A DNA stretch of 32,158 nt, from NCBI GenBank assembly GCA_937914685.1, contig CALDNY010000308.1, positions 1 through 32,158 on the forward strand, in the 5' to 3' direction. Both the position numbers and the translations under genes were made by a program. Origin of the DNA: an uncultured Kordiimonadaceae bacterium (GTDB lineage Bacteria > Pseudomonadota > Alphaproteobacteria > Sphingomonadales > Emcibacteraceae). This document shows positions 1 through 10,183 of this stretch, piece by piece; positions within the stretch are counted from its first letter, which is position 1; each line of letters begins with the position of its first letter. The notes beneath the pieces are model-generated. The model was not told the DNA's origin, ran no database searches, and worked only from the letters and a program-made list of their open reading frames with translations.

Positions 1-750
1 TAATTTTGGTCGCTCCACCCCTTCACCGATTATCATCAGGCGCATTTTTAATGTAGGTTTTTGAAGGATTGCTTGATCGAAGGCATTGATTAGTCTGGAT
101 AAATTCTTTTCTGGCCTTAAAGGGGCGATTGTACCGATAATGGTTTCGTCATCTTGTTTATTAAAGCCTTCAATATTAGATATTGTCTTGCATGTGGAAT
201 ATTTTTCAATATCAACACCATTGGGAATATATTTTATTTTATCCGCCGCCACCTTCCATTTTGTTTGGGCAATTGTTTTTAACGTATGTGATGGAATAGA
301 AAGAAAATCAATATTACGGATGGCAAATCTTCTAAATAAATTACGGTGCATTAGTGTGGCGGTTGCTTCGTCAGGACCAAAGCCGCTTTCCACATGAATA
401 TGCCGCATGATCGGCCCAAAGCTATTGGCAAGGGCCCATTCGACGGATCCCCAATTATAAGTGATCAGCAGATCAGCATGGGAATTCTTTAAAAAATGGC
501 GGTATTTCTTCAAGCGACTAAACAAAGACCCATCGTTTATGCCTTCTAATTTAAGCACAGTAACATCAAGGTCATCATCGAGAATACTTTGGCTGCCATA
601 ATCATCATTTGTTGAAATAATGCTATGCTTTGCTGCATTTGCAAAGTGATTAATGGCTGTGCAAATTTTTATAGGTACACCACCGCGACCAAAGGAGGGG
701 AAGATATGAATAATATGAGGAATATGATTATTTGCGCCCGAACCATTCAT
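1..750 (-). CDS. Glycosyltransferase family 1/GT4-like protein, C-terminus beyond window edge
   Basis: Not in the ORF track because it runs off the left edge. Hand reverse translation from ATG at 750: MNGSGANNHIPHIIHIFPSFGRGGVPIKICTAINHFANAAKHSIIST...HADLLITYNWGSVEWALANSFGPIMRHIHVESGFGPDEAT...YIPNGVDIEKY...IGTIAPLRPEKN, typical GT4 features (GRGG near N-term, PNGVD, RPEKN). Confidence 0.88.
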   Translation of the reverse strand, partial: MNGSGANNHIPHIIHIFPSFGRGGVPIKICTAINHFANAAKHSIISTNDDYGSQSILDDDLDVTVLKLEGINDGSLFSRLKKYRHFLKNSHADLLITYNWGSVEWALANSFGPIMRHIHVESGFGPDEATATLMHRNLFRRFAIRNIDFLSIPSHTLKTIAQTKWKVAADKIKYIPNGVDIEKYSTCKTISNIEGFNKQDDETIIGTIAPLRPEKNLSRLINAFDQAILQKPTLKMRLMIIGEGVERPKL

Positions 751-865
751 TCACTTTATGCCTTTGTATTTTTAATTGTGTTTTTAAATTGCTCTTTTTT
801 AAGGGAGAGTAGATTAATTGACATAATTTGTTAACAATAAAGTGAAGATCATTTGTAACTTGCCA

Positions 866-894
866 TTGCCGTTTTCTTCAAGAGGTCTTACATA
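866..894 (+). promoter_or_regulatory. Candidate sigma70-type promoter of 6S RNA (TTGCCG-N17-TACATA)
   Basis: -35-like TTGCCG at 866-871 and -10-like TACATA at 889-894, placing the start a few nt downstream at the terminal stem of the 6S RNA. Confidence 0.45.
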
Positions 895-895
895 T

Positions 896-1062
896 AGAGG
901 TGCGGGTACTGTTTTGTTGGTAATCCATTTTATCCCCGGGGCGATAATTCTCTATTGGGAGCTGCCTCTGATTGGGCCGTGGCCTTATTATCGCGGTGCC
1001 CACCTATACTTTAGGTTCTGGAGGATACAAAAGTGTTTACGGCCGAATGGTCCCGCACCTTA
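896..1062 (+). ncRNA. ssrS: 6S RNA
   Basis: Terminal stem AGGTGCGGG (898-906) pairs perfectly with CCCGCACCT (1052-1060); internal segments (GGGGCGATAATTCTCTATTGGGAGCTGCCTCTGA...CGCGGTGCCCACCTATA...TTCTGGAGGATACAAAAGTGTTTACGGCCGAATGGTCCCGCACC) resemble alphaproteobacterial 6S RNAs; immediately upstream of a 5-formyl-THF cyclo-ligase gene, the conserved neighbour. Confidence 0.9.
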
Positions 1063-1087
1063 ATGTTAGAAATAAATAAAGTATAAA

Positions 1088-1660
1088 ATGTCAGATAAAA
1101 ATAGCTTACGTAAAACGGCCTTAAAAAAACGCGAAGAATTCTTTAATAATGACGAGATGGCCGCAAGGTTAGTGGCGGCAAAAGTGATCATGTTGCCAGA
1201 GCTTGATGACCCGCTTGATAAAGTCAAGCTTATCGCCGGATATTATCCCCTTAAAAGCGAACTTGATGGCTTAATAATATTAAAAGCATTACATGCGGCC
1301 TATTTTCCGATTGCTTTACCTTTTATACAAGAAAAAGATCAGCCCTTATTATTTCGGAGCTGGGATTTAAAGTCACCATTATCAGATGGCCCCTTTGCCA
1401 CAAAGCAATCAGACCAAGAGCAAGTCATACCACAAATCGTTATTGTGCCGTTGCTTGCTTTTGATTTAAATGGTCACCGTTTGGGTTACGGTGGCGGCTA
1501 TTATGACCGCACATTAGAGCAACTTCGAAAAAATAATCCAAATTTGATTGCGATTGGTGTAGCTTATGATGGTCAAAAGCATGATCCGCTGCCAATAGAT
1601 CACCATGATCAAAAATTGGACATGGTGGTAACAGAAAAAACAATTTACAGGTTTGAATAA
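1088..1660 (+). CDS. ygfA: 5-formyltetrahydrofolate cyclo-ligase
   Basis: Family motifs GYYPLKSELD, VPLLAFDLNGHRLGYGGGYYDRTL; adjacent to 6S RNA. Confidence 0.93.
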   Translation: MSDKNSLRKTALKKREEFFNNDEMAARLVAAKVIMLPELDDPLDKVKLIAGYYPLKSELDGLIILKALHAAYFPIALPFIQEKDQPLLFRSWDLKSPLSDGPFATKQSDQEQVIPQIVIVPLLAFDLNGHRLGYGGGYYDRTLEQLRKNNPNLIAIGVAYDGQKHDPLPIDHHDQKLDMVVTEKTIYRFE

Positions 1661-2479
1661 GTGAAAATTATATATTTAGGTGATATTGTAGGCCGAAGCG
1701 GCCGTAATATAGTAACGCAAATGCTACCGGAAATAAACGACAGATTAAAACCTGACGCCATTATCGTTAACGGCGAGAATGCCGCTGCAGGATTTGGGAT
1801 CACAGAAAAAATATCAAAAGAATTACTTGATCTTGGTATTGATGTGATTTCAACAGGCAACCATGTCTGGGATCAAAAGGATATAAAAAGCTATATCAAC
1901 ACAGAACCACGCTTGATCAGGCCGATAAATTTTCCAAGCGGCACCCCGGGCAATGGGTCGGTTATTGTCGAAGATAAACGCGGACGACGCACTTTGGTGA
2001 TTAATGTTATGGGAAGGGTGTTTATGGACCCTTTAGATGATCCTTTTAAGGCGGTGGATAATGAACTTAAAAAACACACGCTTGGTGTGAGCGTAGATTT
2101 TATATTGGTTGATGTTCACGCAGAAGCCACATCGGAAAAAATGGCCATGGCACAATATCTTGATGGTCGGGTTTCCTTTGTTGTTGGCACTCATAGTCAT
2201 ATTCCAACCGCAGACGCCCAAATTTTTGATGGCGGTACAGCTTACCAAACAGACGCTGGTATGTGCGGTGATTATAATAGTGTTATCGGTATGGATAAAG
2301 CTGAGCCCATCAATCGTTTTACCAAAAAATTGCGTGGTGACCGATTTAGTCCGGCCATCGGCCCGGGAACATTATGTGGTGTATTTGTACAGTCAGATAA
2401 TAAAACAGGATTGGCAACACGGATCGAGCCTATCCGTATGGGCTCGCGACTTATTGAAACTTTTCCCGATATTTCGTAA
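1661..2479 (+). CDS. YmdB-family metallophosphoesterase (TIGR00282-like)
   Basis: GTG start; MKIIYLGDIVGRSGRNIV, NGENAAAGFGI, STGNHVWDQKDI, VDVHAEATSEKMAMAQYLDGRVSFVVGTHSHIPTAD, TDAGMCGDYNSVIGM. Confidence 0.93.
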   Translation: MKIIYLGDIVGRSGRNIVTQMLPEINDRLKPDAIIVNGENAAAGFGITEKISKELLDLGIDVISTGNHVWDQKDIKSYINTEPRLIRPINFPSGTPGNGSVIVEDKRGRRTLVINVMGRVFMDPLDDPFKAVDNELKKHTLGVSVDFILVDVHAEATSEKMAMAQYLDGRVSFVVGTHSHIPTADAQIFDGGTAYQTDAGMCGDYNSVIGMDKAEPINRFTKKLRGDRFSPAIGPGTLCGVFVQSDNKTGLATRIEPIRMGSRLIETFPDIS

Positions 2480-2575
2480 TAGTTATTCACAAATGCCAGT
2501 CGTTGGTTTATCAAGGGTTGGTAGTTGAAATATACAAGAAAATGGACGTTTTTAATATAATTAAGAGAGAATAAG

Positions 2576-3325
2576 ATGGCAGGTCATTCAAAGTTTAAAA
2601 ATATTATGCACCGCAAGGGCGCTCAGGATAAAAAACGTTCCTCATTATTTAGTAAATTATCAAAAGAAATTACGGTTGCAGCAAAAATGGGTGGACCCGA
2701 TGTGGATTCAAATGCACGTCTTAGATTAGCGGTTCAAAACGCACGCTCACTCAGTATGCCAAAAGATAATATCAGCCGCGCCATTAAAAAATCAGAGGGC
2801 AGTGATAGTGATAATTATGATGAAATCCGTTATGAAGGTTTTGGCCCGGGGGGGACGGCAATCATTGTTGAAAGCTTAACCGACAATCGTAACCGCGCTG
2901 TCACAGACATTCGTACGGCATTTGCTAAGAATGGCGGTAATATGGGCGAGGCTGGTAGTGTTTCTTACCAGTTTGAAAAAGTAGGTGAGATTATATTTGA
3001 AGATAGTAAAATTTCAGCAGATGATATGTTTGAAAAGGCACTTGAGGCAGGGGCAGATAATGTTGAGACAGACGAAAATATTCATGAAATTACCTGTGCT
3101 ATGGAAGAATTGAATACGGTTTCAACAGCGTTGGTAGAGGCAACAAAGGAAGAGCCAAACTCAGCCAAGCTCATTTGGAAAGCGCAAAATACCATTGAGC
3201 TTGATTTGGAGGCTGCGACAAAACTAATGAAAATGATAGATGCTCTAGAAGATTTGGACGATGTTCAAAATGTTTATGGAAACTATGATATCCCTGATGC
3301 TGTGATGGAGAAGTTGAGCGAGTGA
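2576..3325 (+). CDS. yebC: YebC/PmpR-family transcriptional regulatory / translation factor
   Basis: [84 protein letters not shown]. Confidence 0.97.
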   Translation: MAGHSKFKNIMHRKGAQDKKRSSLFSKLSKEITVAAKMGGPDVDSNARLRLAVQNARSLSMPKDNISRAIKKSEGSDSDNYDEIRYEGFGPGGTAIIVESLTDNRNRAVTDIRTAFAKNGGNMGEAGSVSYQFEKVGEIIFEDSKISADDMFEKALEAGADNVETDENIHEITCAMEELNTVSTALVEATKEEPNSAKLIWKAQNTIELDLEAATKLMKMIDALEDLDDVQNVYGNYDIPDAVMEKLSE

Positions 3326-3891
3326 GCGCATCTAAACAACGTTTAGTGGGATTTGATCCTGGTCTGCGAAAAACCGGATGGGGTATCATTGACGTTGAAG
3401 GGTCGCGGCTTAGCCATGTGGCTAATGGTGTTGTTAAAACCGACAGTGAGCTATCTTTGGCCGAACGCTTGGTGCAACTATATGATGGTTTAAGCCAAGT
3501 TATCATCGATTGGCAGCCAGTTTCGGCCGCTGTAGAAGAAACATTTGTCAATAAAAACCCCAATTCCACTTTAAAACTGGGTCAAGCACGAGGAATATCA
3601 TTATTAGTGCCCGCCTTGGCGGGGTTACCCGTGAGTGAATATTCGCCAAACCACATTAAAAAAACCGTGGTCGGGGCGGGCCATGCGGGCAAAGAACAGG
3701 TTAAAGCCATGCTTGGCATATTGTTGCCGGGAGTTAAAATTAATGGGGAAGATGCAGGGGACGCTTTGGCGGTGGCTATTTGTCATGCCCATAGCGGCGG
3801 CGCCCATGGACGATTAAGTGATGCTATAAATAAAGGGAATTGGAGTTCTGGTCAGCGCGGCGCGCAAATCATTATGAAAGGGAAAAAATAA
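3322..3891 (+). CDS. ruvC: Holliday junction endodeoxyribonuclease RuvC
   Basis: GTG start overlapping yebC stop (GTGA); [64 protein letters not shown]. Confidence 0.97.
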   Translation: MSASKQRLVGFDPGLRKTGWGIIDVEGSRLSHVANGVVKTDSELSLAERLVQLYDGLSQVIIDWQPVSAAVEETFVNKNPNSTLKLGQARGISLLVPALAGLPVSEYSPNHIKKTVVGAGHAGKEQVKAMLGILLPGVKINGEDAGDALAVAICHAHSGGAHGRLSDAINKGNWSSGQRGAQIIMKGKK

Positions 3892-4490
3892 TGATAGCCA
3901 AATTAAGGGGAAAATTGGACAGTTTTGGTGAAGACTGGTGCATCATTGATGTGGGCGGTGTCGGTTATCATATATTTTGTTCATCAAGAACGCTCAACAC
4001 TTTAAAAGAAATTGGCGAAGATGTGACTTTGATGATTGAAACCCATATTCGTGAAGATCATTTTCATCTTTTTGGTTTCGCTACTGAGTTGGAACGGGAC
4101 TGGTTTCGCCTTGTTCAAACTGTCCAAGGGGTCGGTGCCAAAGTGGCGCTTGCTATTTTATCGGCCGTCGGGCCAGATGAGCTTTCTAATTCTATTGCTG
4201 CACAGGATAAAACGATAGTTGGTCGTGCCAGCGGCGTTGGCCCAAAACTAGCAACCCGAATTATCCATGAACTCAAAGACAAAGTGGCAAAATTTGCCTT
4301 TAGTCCTTCTTCGGGTGGCGGCGATACATCTGCGGCCTCTCATGCAATGGCCGATGCTATTTCGGCACTTGCTAATCTTGGCTATAAACAGGCAGAGGCT
4401 TATATGGCGGTAACAAAAGTGATTAAAGAAGGCGCAGATGATGATGCGGCGACGCTTATTCGTTTGGGACTTAAGGAGCTTGGTAAATGA
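3891..4490 (+). CDS. ruvA: Holliday junction DNA helicase subunit RuvA
   Basis: Start placed at ATG 3891 ([17 protein letters not shown] overlap with ruvC) rather than the track's 3840; HHH region and C-terminal [12 protein letters not shown]. Confidence 0.96.
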   Translation: MIAKLRGKLDSFGEDWCIIDVGGVGYHIFCSSRTLNTLKEIGEDVTLMIETHIREDHFHLFGFATELERDWFRLVQTVQGVGAKVALAILSAVGPDELSNSIAAQDKTIVGRASGVGPKLATRIIHELKDKVAKFAFSPSSGGGDTSAASHAMADAISALANLGYKQAEAYMAVTKVIKEGADDDAATLIRLGLKELGK

Positions 4491-5551
4491 CCGAAAACCA
4501 AGATCAAGATCGTTTAGTCAGTGGCTCTGAGCGCTCAGAGGATTTTGACGGCTCAATTCGCCCTGCTACCCTAAAAGAATTTATTGGTCAGCGCAAAGTC
4601 TGTGATAATTTAAAAATATTTATTGAAGCGGCAAAAACGCGCGGTAAAGCCCTAGATCATGTGCTATTTTTCGGCCCGCCCGGACTTGGCAAAACCACAT
4701 TGGCTCAAATTATGGCCCGCGAGCTTGGGGTTAATTTCAGAGCCACATCAGGGCCAGTGATTTCAAAATCCGGCGATTTAGCGGCATTGCTGACTAATTT
4801 AGAAGAAAATGATATTCTTTTCATTGATGAAATTCACCGCCTTAACCCCGCAGTAGAAGAAATATTATATCCCGCTATGGAGGATTTTCACCTTGATCTT
4901 ATCATTGGCGAGGGGCCGGCGGCACGTTCGGTTCGAATTGATTTACCGTCCTTTACTCTTGTTGGGGCAACGACAAGGTCGGGGCTTCTGACCACCCCCC
5001 TTCGTGATCGCTTTGGAATTCCAACACGACTTAATTTTTATGATCCCGATGATCTGGAGAAAATTGTCAGTCGCGCCGCACGTGTTCTCAGTGTTGATAT
5101 AACCAAGGACGGTGCCATGGAAATCGCCCGTAGAGCAAGAGGAACTCCAAGAATTGCGGGACGTTTACTGCGTCGGGTCAGTGATTTTGCGCTTGTTGGT
5201 GGTGGGGGTGCTATCGATGCGAAAGTTGCGGATGATGCGCTCAGACGATTAGAGGTGGACAAGCGCGGTTTAGATGCAATGGATCATAAATATTTAAAAT
5301 GTATAGGGGAAAGTTACGGCGGTGGTCCTGTTGGTATTGAAACCCTCGCCGCCGCCTTAAGCGAGCCTAGAGACGCCATCGAAGATATTATAGAACCTTA
5401 TTTAATGCAGATGGGTCTGGTTCAGCGCACATCGCGTGGTCGCATGTTATCGGCTCATGGGTTTGATCATATTGGCCTTAAAACACCTAAAAATTTTAAT
5501 AGCTCACAGCTTAATCTTTTAGAAAATGACGAAAAAAGTAAAAATGACTGA
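4487..5551 (+). CDS. ruvB: Holliday junction DNA helicase subunit RuvB
   Basis: ATGA overlap with ruvA; Walker [62 protein letters not shown]. Confidence 0.98.
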   Translation: MTENQDQDRLVSGSERSEDFDGSIRPATLKEFIGQRKVCDNLKIFIEAAKTRGKALDHVLFFGPPGLGKTTLAQIMARELGVNFRATSGPVISKSGDLAALLTNLEENDILFIDEIHRLNPAVEEILYPAMEDFHLDLIIGEGPAARSVRIDLPSFTLVGATTRSGLLTTPLRDRFGIPTRLNFYDPDDLEKIVSRAARVLSVDITKDGAMEIARRARGTPRIAGRLLRRVSDFALVGGGGAIDAKVADDALRRLEVDKRGLDAMDHKYLKCIGESYGGGPVGIETLAAALSEPRDAIEDIIEPYLMQMGLVQRTSRGRMLSAHGFDHIGLKTPKNFNSSQLNLLENDEKSKND

Positions 5552-5990
5552 AATTTTGCCACATTCTGGAATTATGAAGAATAATGAACATATCTTTCCA
5601 GTTCGTGTTTATTACGAAGATACAGACGTGGGCGGTGTTGTTTATTATGCTAATTATTTAAAATATTTGGAACGCGCTCGTTCTGAAATGCTTGGTATGT
5701 TGGCTATTGATCAAGCAGAGATGCTACATTATAACAAAGCAGATGATGTGAGCTTTGTAGTTCGCCGCTGTGAGGTTGATTTTAAATTATCAGCCCGACT
5801 TGATGATTGTTTGAATGTGAGAACGCAAATTATTAACCTTGGCGGTGCTAGTATAATAATGCAGCAAGATATTTTTAAAAATGGCATCTGTATTATAGAG
5901 GCTATTATTAAAATTGCTGTCATTGACAAAAGTGGTAAACCTAAAAAATTACCAAAATTGATTGCAGAGAAATTTGAAAAATTATTATAA
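5526..5990 (+). CDS. ybgC: YbgC/FadM-family acyl-CoA thioesterase of the Tol-Pal cluster
   Basis: [31 protein letters not shown] hot-dog thioesterase motif; start may be ATG 5574 instead of 5526. Confidence 0.93.
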   Translation: MTKKVKMTEILPHSGIMKNNEHIFPVRVYYEDTDVGGVVYYANYLKYLERARSEMLGMLAIDQAEMLHYNKADDVSFVVRRCEVDFKLSARLDDCLNVRTQIINLGGASIIMQQDIFKNGICIIEAIIKIAVIDKSGKPKKLPKLIAEKFEKLL

Positions 5991-6015
5991 GAAAAACATA
6001 TAATGGGAAACAGGA

Positions 6016-6735
6016 ATGGATGAAACAAGTAATGTAGTAGAAGCGATAGATTTAGGAACAACTGTTCCGGATTTTTCACTATTTGGTATGTTTATACAGG
6101 CTGATTTTATTGTTCAATCGGTGATGATTATTTTGCTTGCCTCTTCTGTTTGGTGTTGGGCTATTATTTATGATAAAATTAAGAGACTTCGCACGGTATC
6201 GGAACGGGCAGACCAGTTTGAGAGTGAGTTCTGGTCAGGAAACAGCCTCGAAGAGCTTTACGAACGGACCCGTCATGACCCTGATCATCCTTTAGCATTA
6301 CTTTTCGTTTCTGCTATGCGTGAATGGCAGCGGTCATCTACCTCAAGCAACGGTAAAATTGCCATGGGCGCTCAAGAAAGAATTTATCGGGTCATGCATG
6401 TGACCGTTAGCCGCGAAATGGAAAGACTGGAACATTATTTAAGCGTTCTTGCCACCGTAGGATCAACAGCGCCATTTGTAGGATTGTTTGGAACGGTTTG
6501 GGGAATTATGAACAGTTTTCAATCCATTGCTTCCTCTAATAATTCGTCGCTGGCGGTGGTTGCTCCAGGCATTGCCGAAGCATTGTCGGCGACAGCAATG
6601 GGTTTGGTCGCCGCAATCCCGGCGGTGGTGGCTTATAATATTATATCAAATGACCTTGGTCGTTACGCCAATAGATTAGAGAGTTTCGCAGAAGAATTTG
6701 GCACAATTTTATCGCGTCAAATGGATGAGGAGTAA
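6016..6735 (+). CDS. tolQ: Tol-Pal system proton channel subunit TolQ
   Basis: MotA/TolQ/ExbB family; LATVGSTAPFVGLFGTVWGIMNSFQSIA, APGIAEALSATAMGLVAAIPAVVAYN. Confidence 0.97.
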   Translation: MDETSNVVEAIDLGTTVPDFSLFGMFIQADFIVQSVMIILLASSVWCWAIIYDKIKRLRTVSERADQFESEFWSGNSLEELYERTRHDPDHPLALLFVSAMREWQRSSTSSNGKIAMGAQERIYRVMHVTVSREMERLEHYLSVLATVGSTAPFVGLFGTVWGIMNSFQSIASSNNSSLAVVAPGIAEALSATAMGLVAAIPAVVAYNIISNDLGRYANRLESFAEEFGTILSRQMDEE

Positions 6736-6740
6736 CATTA

Positions 6741-7172
6741 ATGCAAATCAACGCAGGCGGTAACAGACGCACTGGATTTTCCAAAAGGCATAAACAAATG
6801 AGCGAAATTAATGTGACGCCTTTTGTTGATGTGATGCTTGTTCTGCTCGTGGTATTCATGGTGACCGCCCCGCTGCTGACAGTTGGGGTTCCTATTGATT
6901 TACCTAATTCCCAAGCTAAAAACTTGCCGGAAAATAATATGTCGCTCTCGATAACTATTGATGAAAAAGGACTGATATATCTACAGGATGAAAAAATAGA
7001 ACTCAATCAACTTGTACCCCGTATTTCGGTCATTTTTGAAAACCGTAAAGAAGACCGCATTTATGTGCATGGCGATCAAGCTGTTAGCTACGGTCGTGTG
7101 ATGCAGATCATGGGCTTATTAAACGGCAATGGCTTTTCCCGCGTTGCCCTTGTTACGGACAGCGAAAGGTAG
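6741..7172 (+). CDS. tolR: Tol-Pal system protein TolR
   Basis: MSEINVTPFVDVMLVLLVVFMVTAPLLTVGVPIDLP, ExbD/TolR family. Confidence 0.97.
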   Translation: MQINAGGNRRTGFSKRHKQMSEINVTPFVDVMLVLLVVFMVTAPLLTVGVPIDLPNSQAKNLPENNMSLSITIDEKGLIYLQDEKIELNQLVPRISVIFENRKEDRIYVHGDQAVSYGRVMQIMGLLNGNGFSRVALVTDSER

Positions 7173-7178
7173 ATTATA

Positions 7179-7991
7179 GTGCGCTCGGCGATTATCATAT
7201 CGGTTATTTTCCACGGCTCGGTTTTGGTCTTTGCCACGATGGATATTCCGTTTTTTAATAATCATGATGTGCGACCCATGGAAATTATCCCTGTGGAAAT
7301 AGTTGATATTTCTGAATTTACCAAAATGAAAAAAGCGGTAAAATTACCGGAACCAGAAAAAGACAAGCCCGAATCACCGAAAAAATCACAACGTGTGGTC
7401 GAAATGCCTCCGCCGCCACCAAAAATGGCCTCAACCATGCCCTTAGAAAATCAAAAGCCTGCGATAAAACCAAAGCCGCCCGTTAAAAAAGTCGAGGCAC
7501 CATCTGTAACGCCCCGTCAAAGACCAAAAGTGCCGAGCCGCTTTAGTGCGGATCGGGTTGCGGCACTGCTCAATAAAATTGAGGAAAAACCCCAAGCCAG
7601 TGAACTACTTGCTGAAAAATATAAACAGAAAGAACAGCAAATGACCTCGCTGGATATTAGACGTCAAACCATGAGTTTTGGCGCGGCTATTCAGAAGAAA
7701 ATAGAAGATAATTGCTATAACCCACTTGCAGGTGCTAAGGGTGAGGATAAGGAAAATGTTAAAATTACTATATATTTATCCCTTGATGGCAGTTTGGAGC
7801 GACCGCCAGAGATAGAAGGGCGTAATCGCATGAATAGTGTGGGACAAGAAGCTTTAAGAGCAAAAGCCGATCGCGCTGATCGGGCTATTTTAATGTGTGC
7901 TCCCTATAATGATTTGAATTTACCTAAAGATAAATATGACTTATGGCGCGAGGTTATTATCAATTTTAGACCTCTTGGCATGACGTCTTAA
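7179..7991 (+). CDS. tolA: TolA-like protein, Tol-Pal energy-transducing subunit
   Basis: N-terminal membrane anchor (start GTG), Pro/Lys-rich middle, C-terminal TonB/TolA-like domain; position between tolR and tolB. Confidence 0.85.
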   Translation: MRSAIIISVIFHGSVLVFATMDIPFFNNHDVRPMEIIPVEIVDISEFTKMKKAVKLPEPEKDKPESPKKSQRVVEMPPPPPKMASTMPLENQKPAIKPKPPVKKVEAPSVTPRQRPKVPSRFSADRVAALLNKIEEKPQASELLAEKYKQKEQQMTSLDIRRQTMSFGAAIQKKIEDNCYNPLAGAKGEDKENVKITIYLSLDGSLERPPEIEGRNRMNSVGQEALRAKADRADRAILMCAPYNDLNLPKDKYDLWREVIINFRPLGMTS

Positions 7992-7992
7992 T

Positions 7993-8026
7993 ATGATAAT
8001 GATGGCAACTATGATAATAATGACAA
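7993..8026 (+). repeat. Imperfect tandem repeat in the tolA-tolB gap
   Basis: ATGATAATGATGGCAA (7993-8008) and ATGATAATAATGACAA (8011-8026), 14/16 identical, period 18. Confidence 0.6.
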
Positions 8027-8051
8027 TTAGATTTGAGACTGGAGAGATGGT

Positions 8052-9392
8052 GTGAGATTATTGAAAATATTTATAATATCCTTTGTGGGGTTTATTTCTG
8101 CGATTGTTTCGGCTCATGCGGTTATTGAAATTGATATAACGCGAGGGAATGTGGCACCGCTTCCCATTGCTTTGACCGATTTAGTTGGTAGTGATCAGGA
8201 AATGACTTCTGGTGGTTCGGTCAAGGATATTGGCGAAAAAATCACTCAGGTGGTCACCGCCGACCTTCAAAGATCAGGCCTTTTTAGTGCCATTGACCCA
8301 AGGGCTTTTATTAAATCAGATAATGCAAACACATCGCCGCAATTTGCCAATTGGCGCGCCATTGGTGCACAAGCTCTACTGACGGGAACAGCATCATTAG
8401 AGGAAGATGGCCGCGTTCGTGTTGAATTTAGGTTATGGGATGTGCTCGGCGGCACCCAAATGACGGGGCTTCGTTATTTTACCGCACCAAAAAATTGGCG
8501 CCGCATTGCTCATCTTATTTCAGATACTATTTATAAACGCCTCACGGGGGAAGATGGCTATTTTGACACGCGTATTGTTTATATTTCTGAAAGTGGCTCC
8601 TATTTGGATAGAATTAGACGTCTCGCCATTATGGATCAAGACGGATATAATCATAAATTCCTTACCGATGGCTCTTATATGACCCTTAATCCGCGTTTTT
8701 CCCCCACATCACAGGAAATTACTTATCTTTCTTTTTATAACGACACCCCTCGGGTTTATTTATTTAATATTGATACGGGCAAATCGGAAATGCTCGGTGA
8801 ATTTGCAGGGATGACCTTTGCACCGCGCTTTTCACCAGACGGTAATAAAGTAATTATGTCAAAAGCAGAAAGAGGAAATAGTGATATTTTTGTGATGGAG
8901 CTTAGGACGCGAAAAATAACACGCCTGACCAAACATTCGGCTATTGATACTTCACCGAGTTATTCACCCCTTGGTCGTTATATCACTTTTAACTCTGACC
9001 GTGGTGGATCACAGCAAATTTATGTGATGGATAATGATGGCCGCAACATCAAAAGAATTAGCTTTGGCACAGGGCTTTATTCAACCCCTGTGTGGTCGCC
9101 GCGCGGTGATTTGATAGCCTTTACCAAGCAAACAGGCGGTAAATTCTACATCGGCGTGATGCGGCCAGATGGGTCAGGCGAGCGAATTTTAACCGAAAGT
9201 TTCTTCGAAGAGGGTCCTACTTGGTCCCCAAACGGACGTGTTTTGATGTTCTATAGAAAATACCCATATGATAATAAAGGCGGTGGCGGTGATACCCATT
9301 TATGGTCAGTTGATCTCACTGGTTATAATGAAAGACAGGTCATAACGCCGCTCGATGGTTCTGATCCTGCGTGGTCACCACTGTTAAAATGA
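8052..9392 (+). CDS. tolB: Tol-Pal system periplasmic beta-propeller protein TolB
   Basis: GTG start, signal peptide, [13 protein letters not shown], repeated FSPDGNKV / SPxG...[17 protein letters not shown] propeller repeats. Confidence 0.97.
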   Translation: MRLLKIFIISFVGFISAIVSAHAVIEIDITRGNVAPLPIALTDLVGSDQEMTSGGSVKDIGEKITQVVTADLQRSGLFSAIDPRAFIKSDNANTSPQFANWRAIGAQALLTGTASLEEDGRVRVEFRLWDVLGGTQMTGLRYFTAPKNWRRIAHLISDTIYKRLTGEDGYFDTRIVYISESGSYLDRIRRLAIMDQDGYNHKFLTDGSYMTLNPRFSPTSQEITYLSFYNDTPRVYLFNIDTGKSEMLGEFAGMTFAPRFSPDGNKVIMSKAERGNSDIFVMELRTRKITRLTKHSAIDTSPSYSPLGRYITFNSDRGGSQQIYVMDNDGRNIKRISFGTGLYSTPVWSPRGDLIAFTKQTGGKFYIGVMRPDGSGERILTESFFEEGPTWSPNGRVLMFYRKYPYDNKGGGGDTHLWSVDLTGYNERQVITPLDGSDPAWSPLLK

Positions 9393-9569
9393 TGTTTTAA
9401 CTGGTAATTTAGAGTGAATGACGCTTGATTCATTATAAATCAATGGTTATAGTCTATTAAATTATATAGGTCGATGGATTTTGTAATTGTTTGCACATGT
9501 CAATTCTTAAGGGAAATCATTTAAGTTTTGAAAAATAAAAAATATATATTTAATGTGAAGGACCACTAA

Positions 9570-10091
9570 ATGCTAAAAAATAAATTTTATGCTAAGTTTT
9601 TAATTCTGATCGGTGCGGCTCTTATTTTAAGTGCTTGTGCGAGTACAGATAACAACGCGGTGGATGATACATCTAGCGTTGATACAAGTAGTGCAGATGA
9701 TAATATGACAGCAGCTCCAGTGGAGTCTGTTGACGTAGGCCCTGCACCAGATTCACAAGAAGCTCTTGACGCGATTATGGGAGGATCAACGGTTTACTTT
9801 GCATATGACCGTTATGATGTTGATACCTCTGCCCGTACTACACTTCAAGCGCAAGCAAGCTGGATGAAAAGTAACAATAAAAATATTATCATTGAAGGTC
9901 ATTGTGATGAACGCGGCACACGCGAATATAACTTAGCTCTTGGGGATCGTCGTGCAAACGCCGTGAAAAACTACCTAGTGGCTATGGGGGTTAATGCCTC
10001 ACGCATTCGCACAGTCAGCTATGGTAAAGAGCGTCCAGTGGATATGAGCGATCATGCTAAAAATCGTCGCGGATACTCACGCGTAAATTAA
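9570..10091 (+). CDS. pal: Peptidoglycan-associated lipoprotein Pal
   Basis: Lipobox LSACAS; OmpA-like domain VYFAYDRYDVD, IEGHCDERGTREYNLALGDRRANAVKNYL. Confidence 0.97.
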   Translation: MLKNKFYAKFLILIGAALILSACASTDNNAVDDTSSVDTSSADDNMTAAPVESVDVGPAPDSQEALDAIMGGSTVYFAYDRYDVDTSARTTLQAQASWMKSNNKNIIIEGHCDERGTREYNLALGDRRANAVKNYLVAMGVNASRIRTVSYGKERPVDMSDHAKNRRGYSRVN

Positions 10092-10112
10092 TTTTAAAAT
10101 TATTTTAAAAAT

Positions 10113-10150
10113 GCCCGCGAGACTGACACTGTCTGCGCGGGTATTTTTTT
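10113..10150 (+). terminator. Rho-independent terminator between pal and cpoB
   Basis: CCCGCGAGAC (10114-10123) / GTCTgCGCGGG (10131-10141) stem with one bulge and 7-nt loop, followed by TATTTTTTT. Confidence 0.85.
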
Positions 10151-10183
10151 AACAACAAATGTAAATACGAATTGGATATTTAA

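Noticed and set aside
842-1063. 73-aa + strand ORF
   Set aside because: Coincides with 6S RNA; protein has no recognisable family features.
2109-2528. 139-aa + strand ORF inside ymdB-like gene
   Set aside because: Out-of-frame overlap with a strongly conserved CDS; treated as spurious.
3263-3277. GTTCAAAATGTTTAT near ruvC as an SOS/LexA box (GTTC-N7-GTTC)
   Set aside because: Second half-site does not match GTTC and it lies within yebC coding sequence.
3171-3569. 132-aa minus ORF across yebC/ruvC
   Set aside because: Antisense to two conserved genes; low-complexity composition typical of shadow ORFs.
6641-7006. 121-aa minus ORF across tolQ/tolR
   Set aside because: Antisense to conserved genes with no supporting motif.
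9507-9532. CTTAAgggaaatcatTTAAG near pal as a CtrA box
   Set aside because: Spacing between TTAA halves is 10 rather than the required 7.
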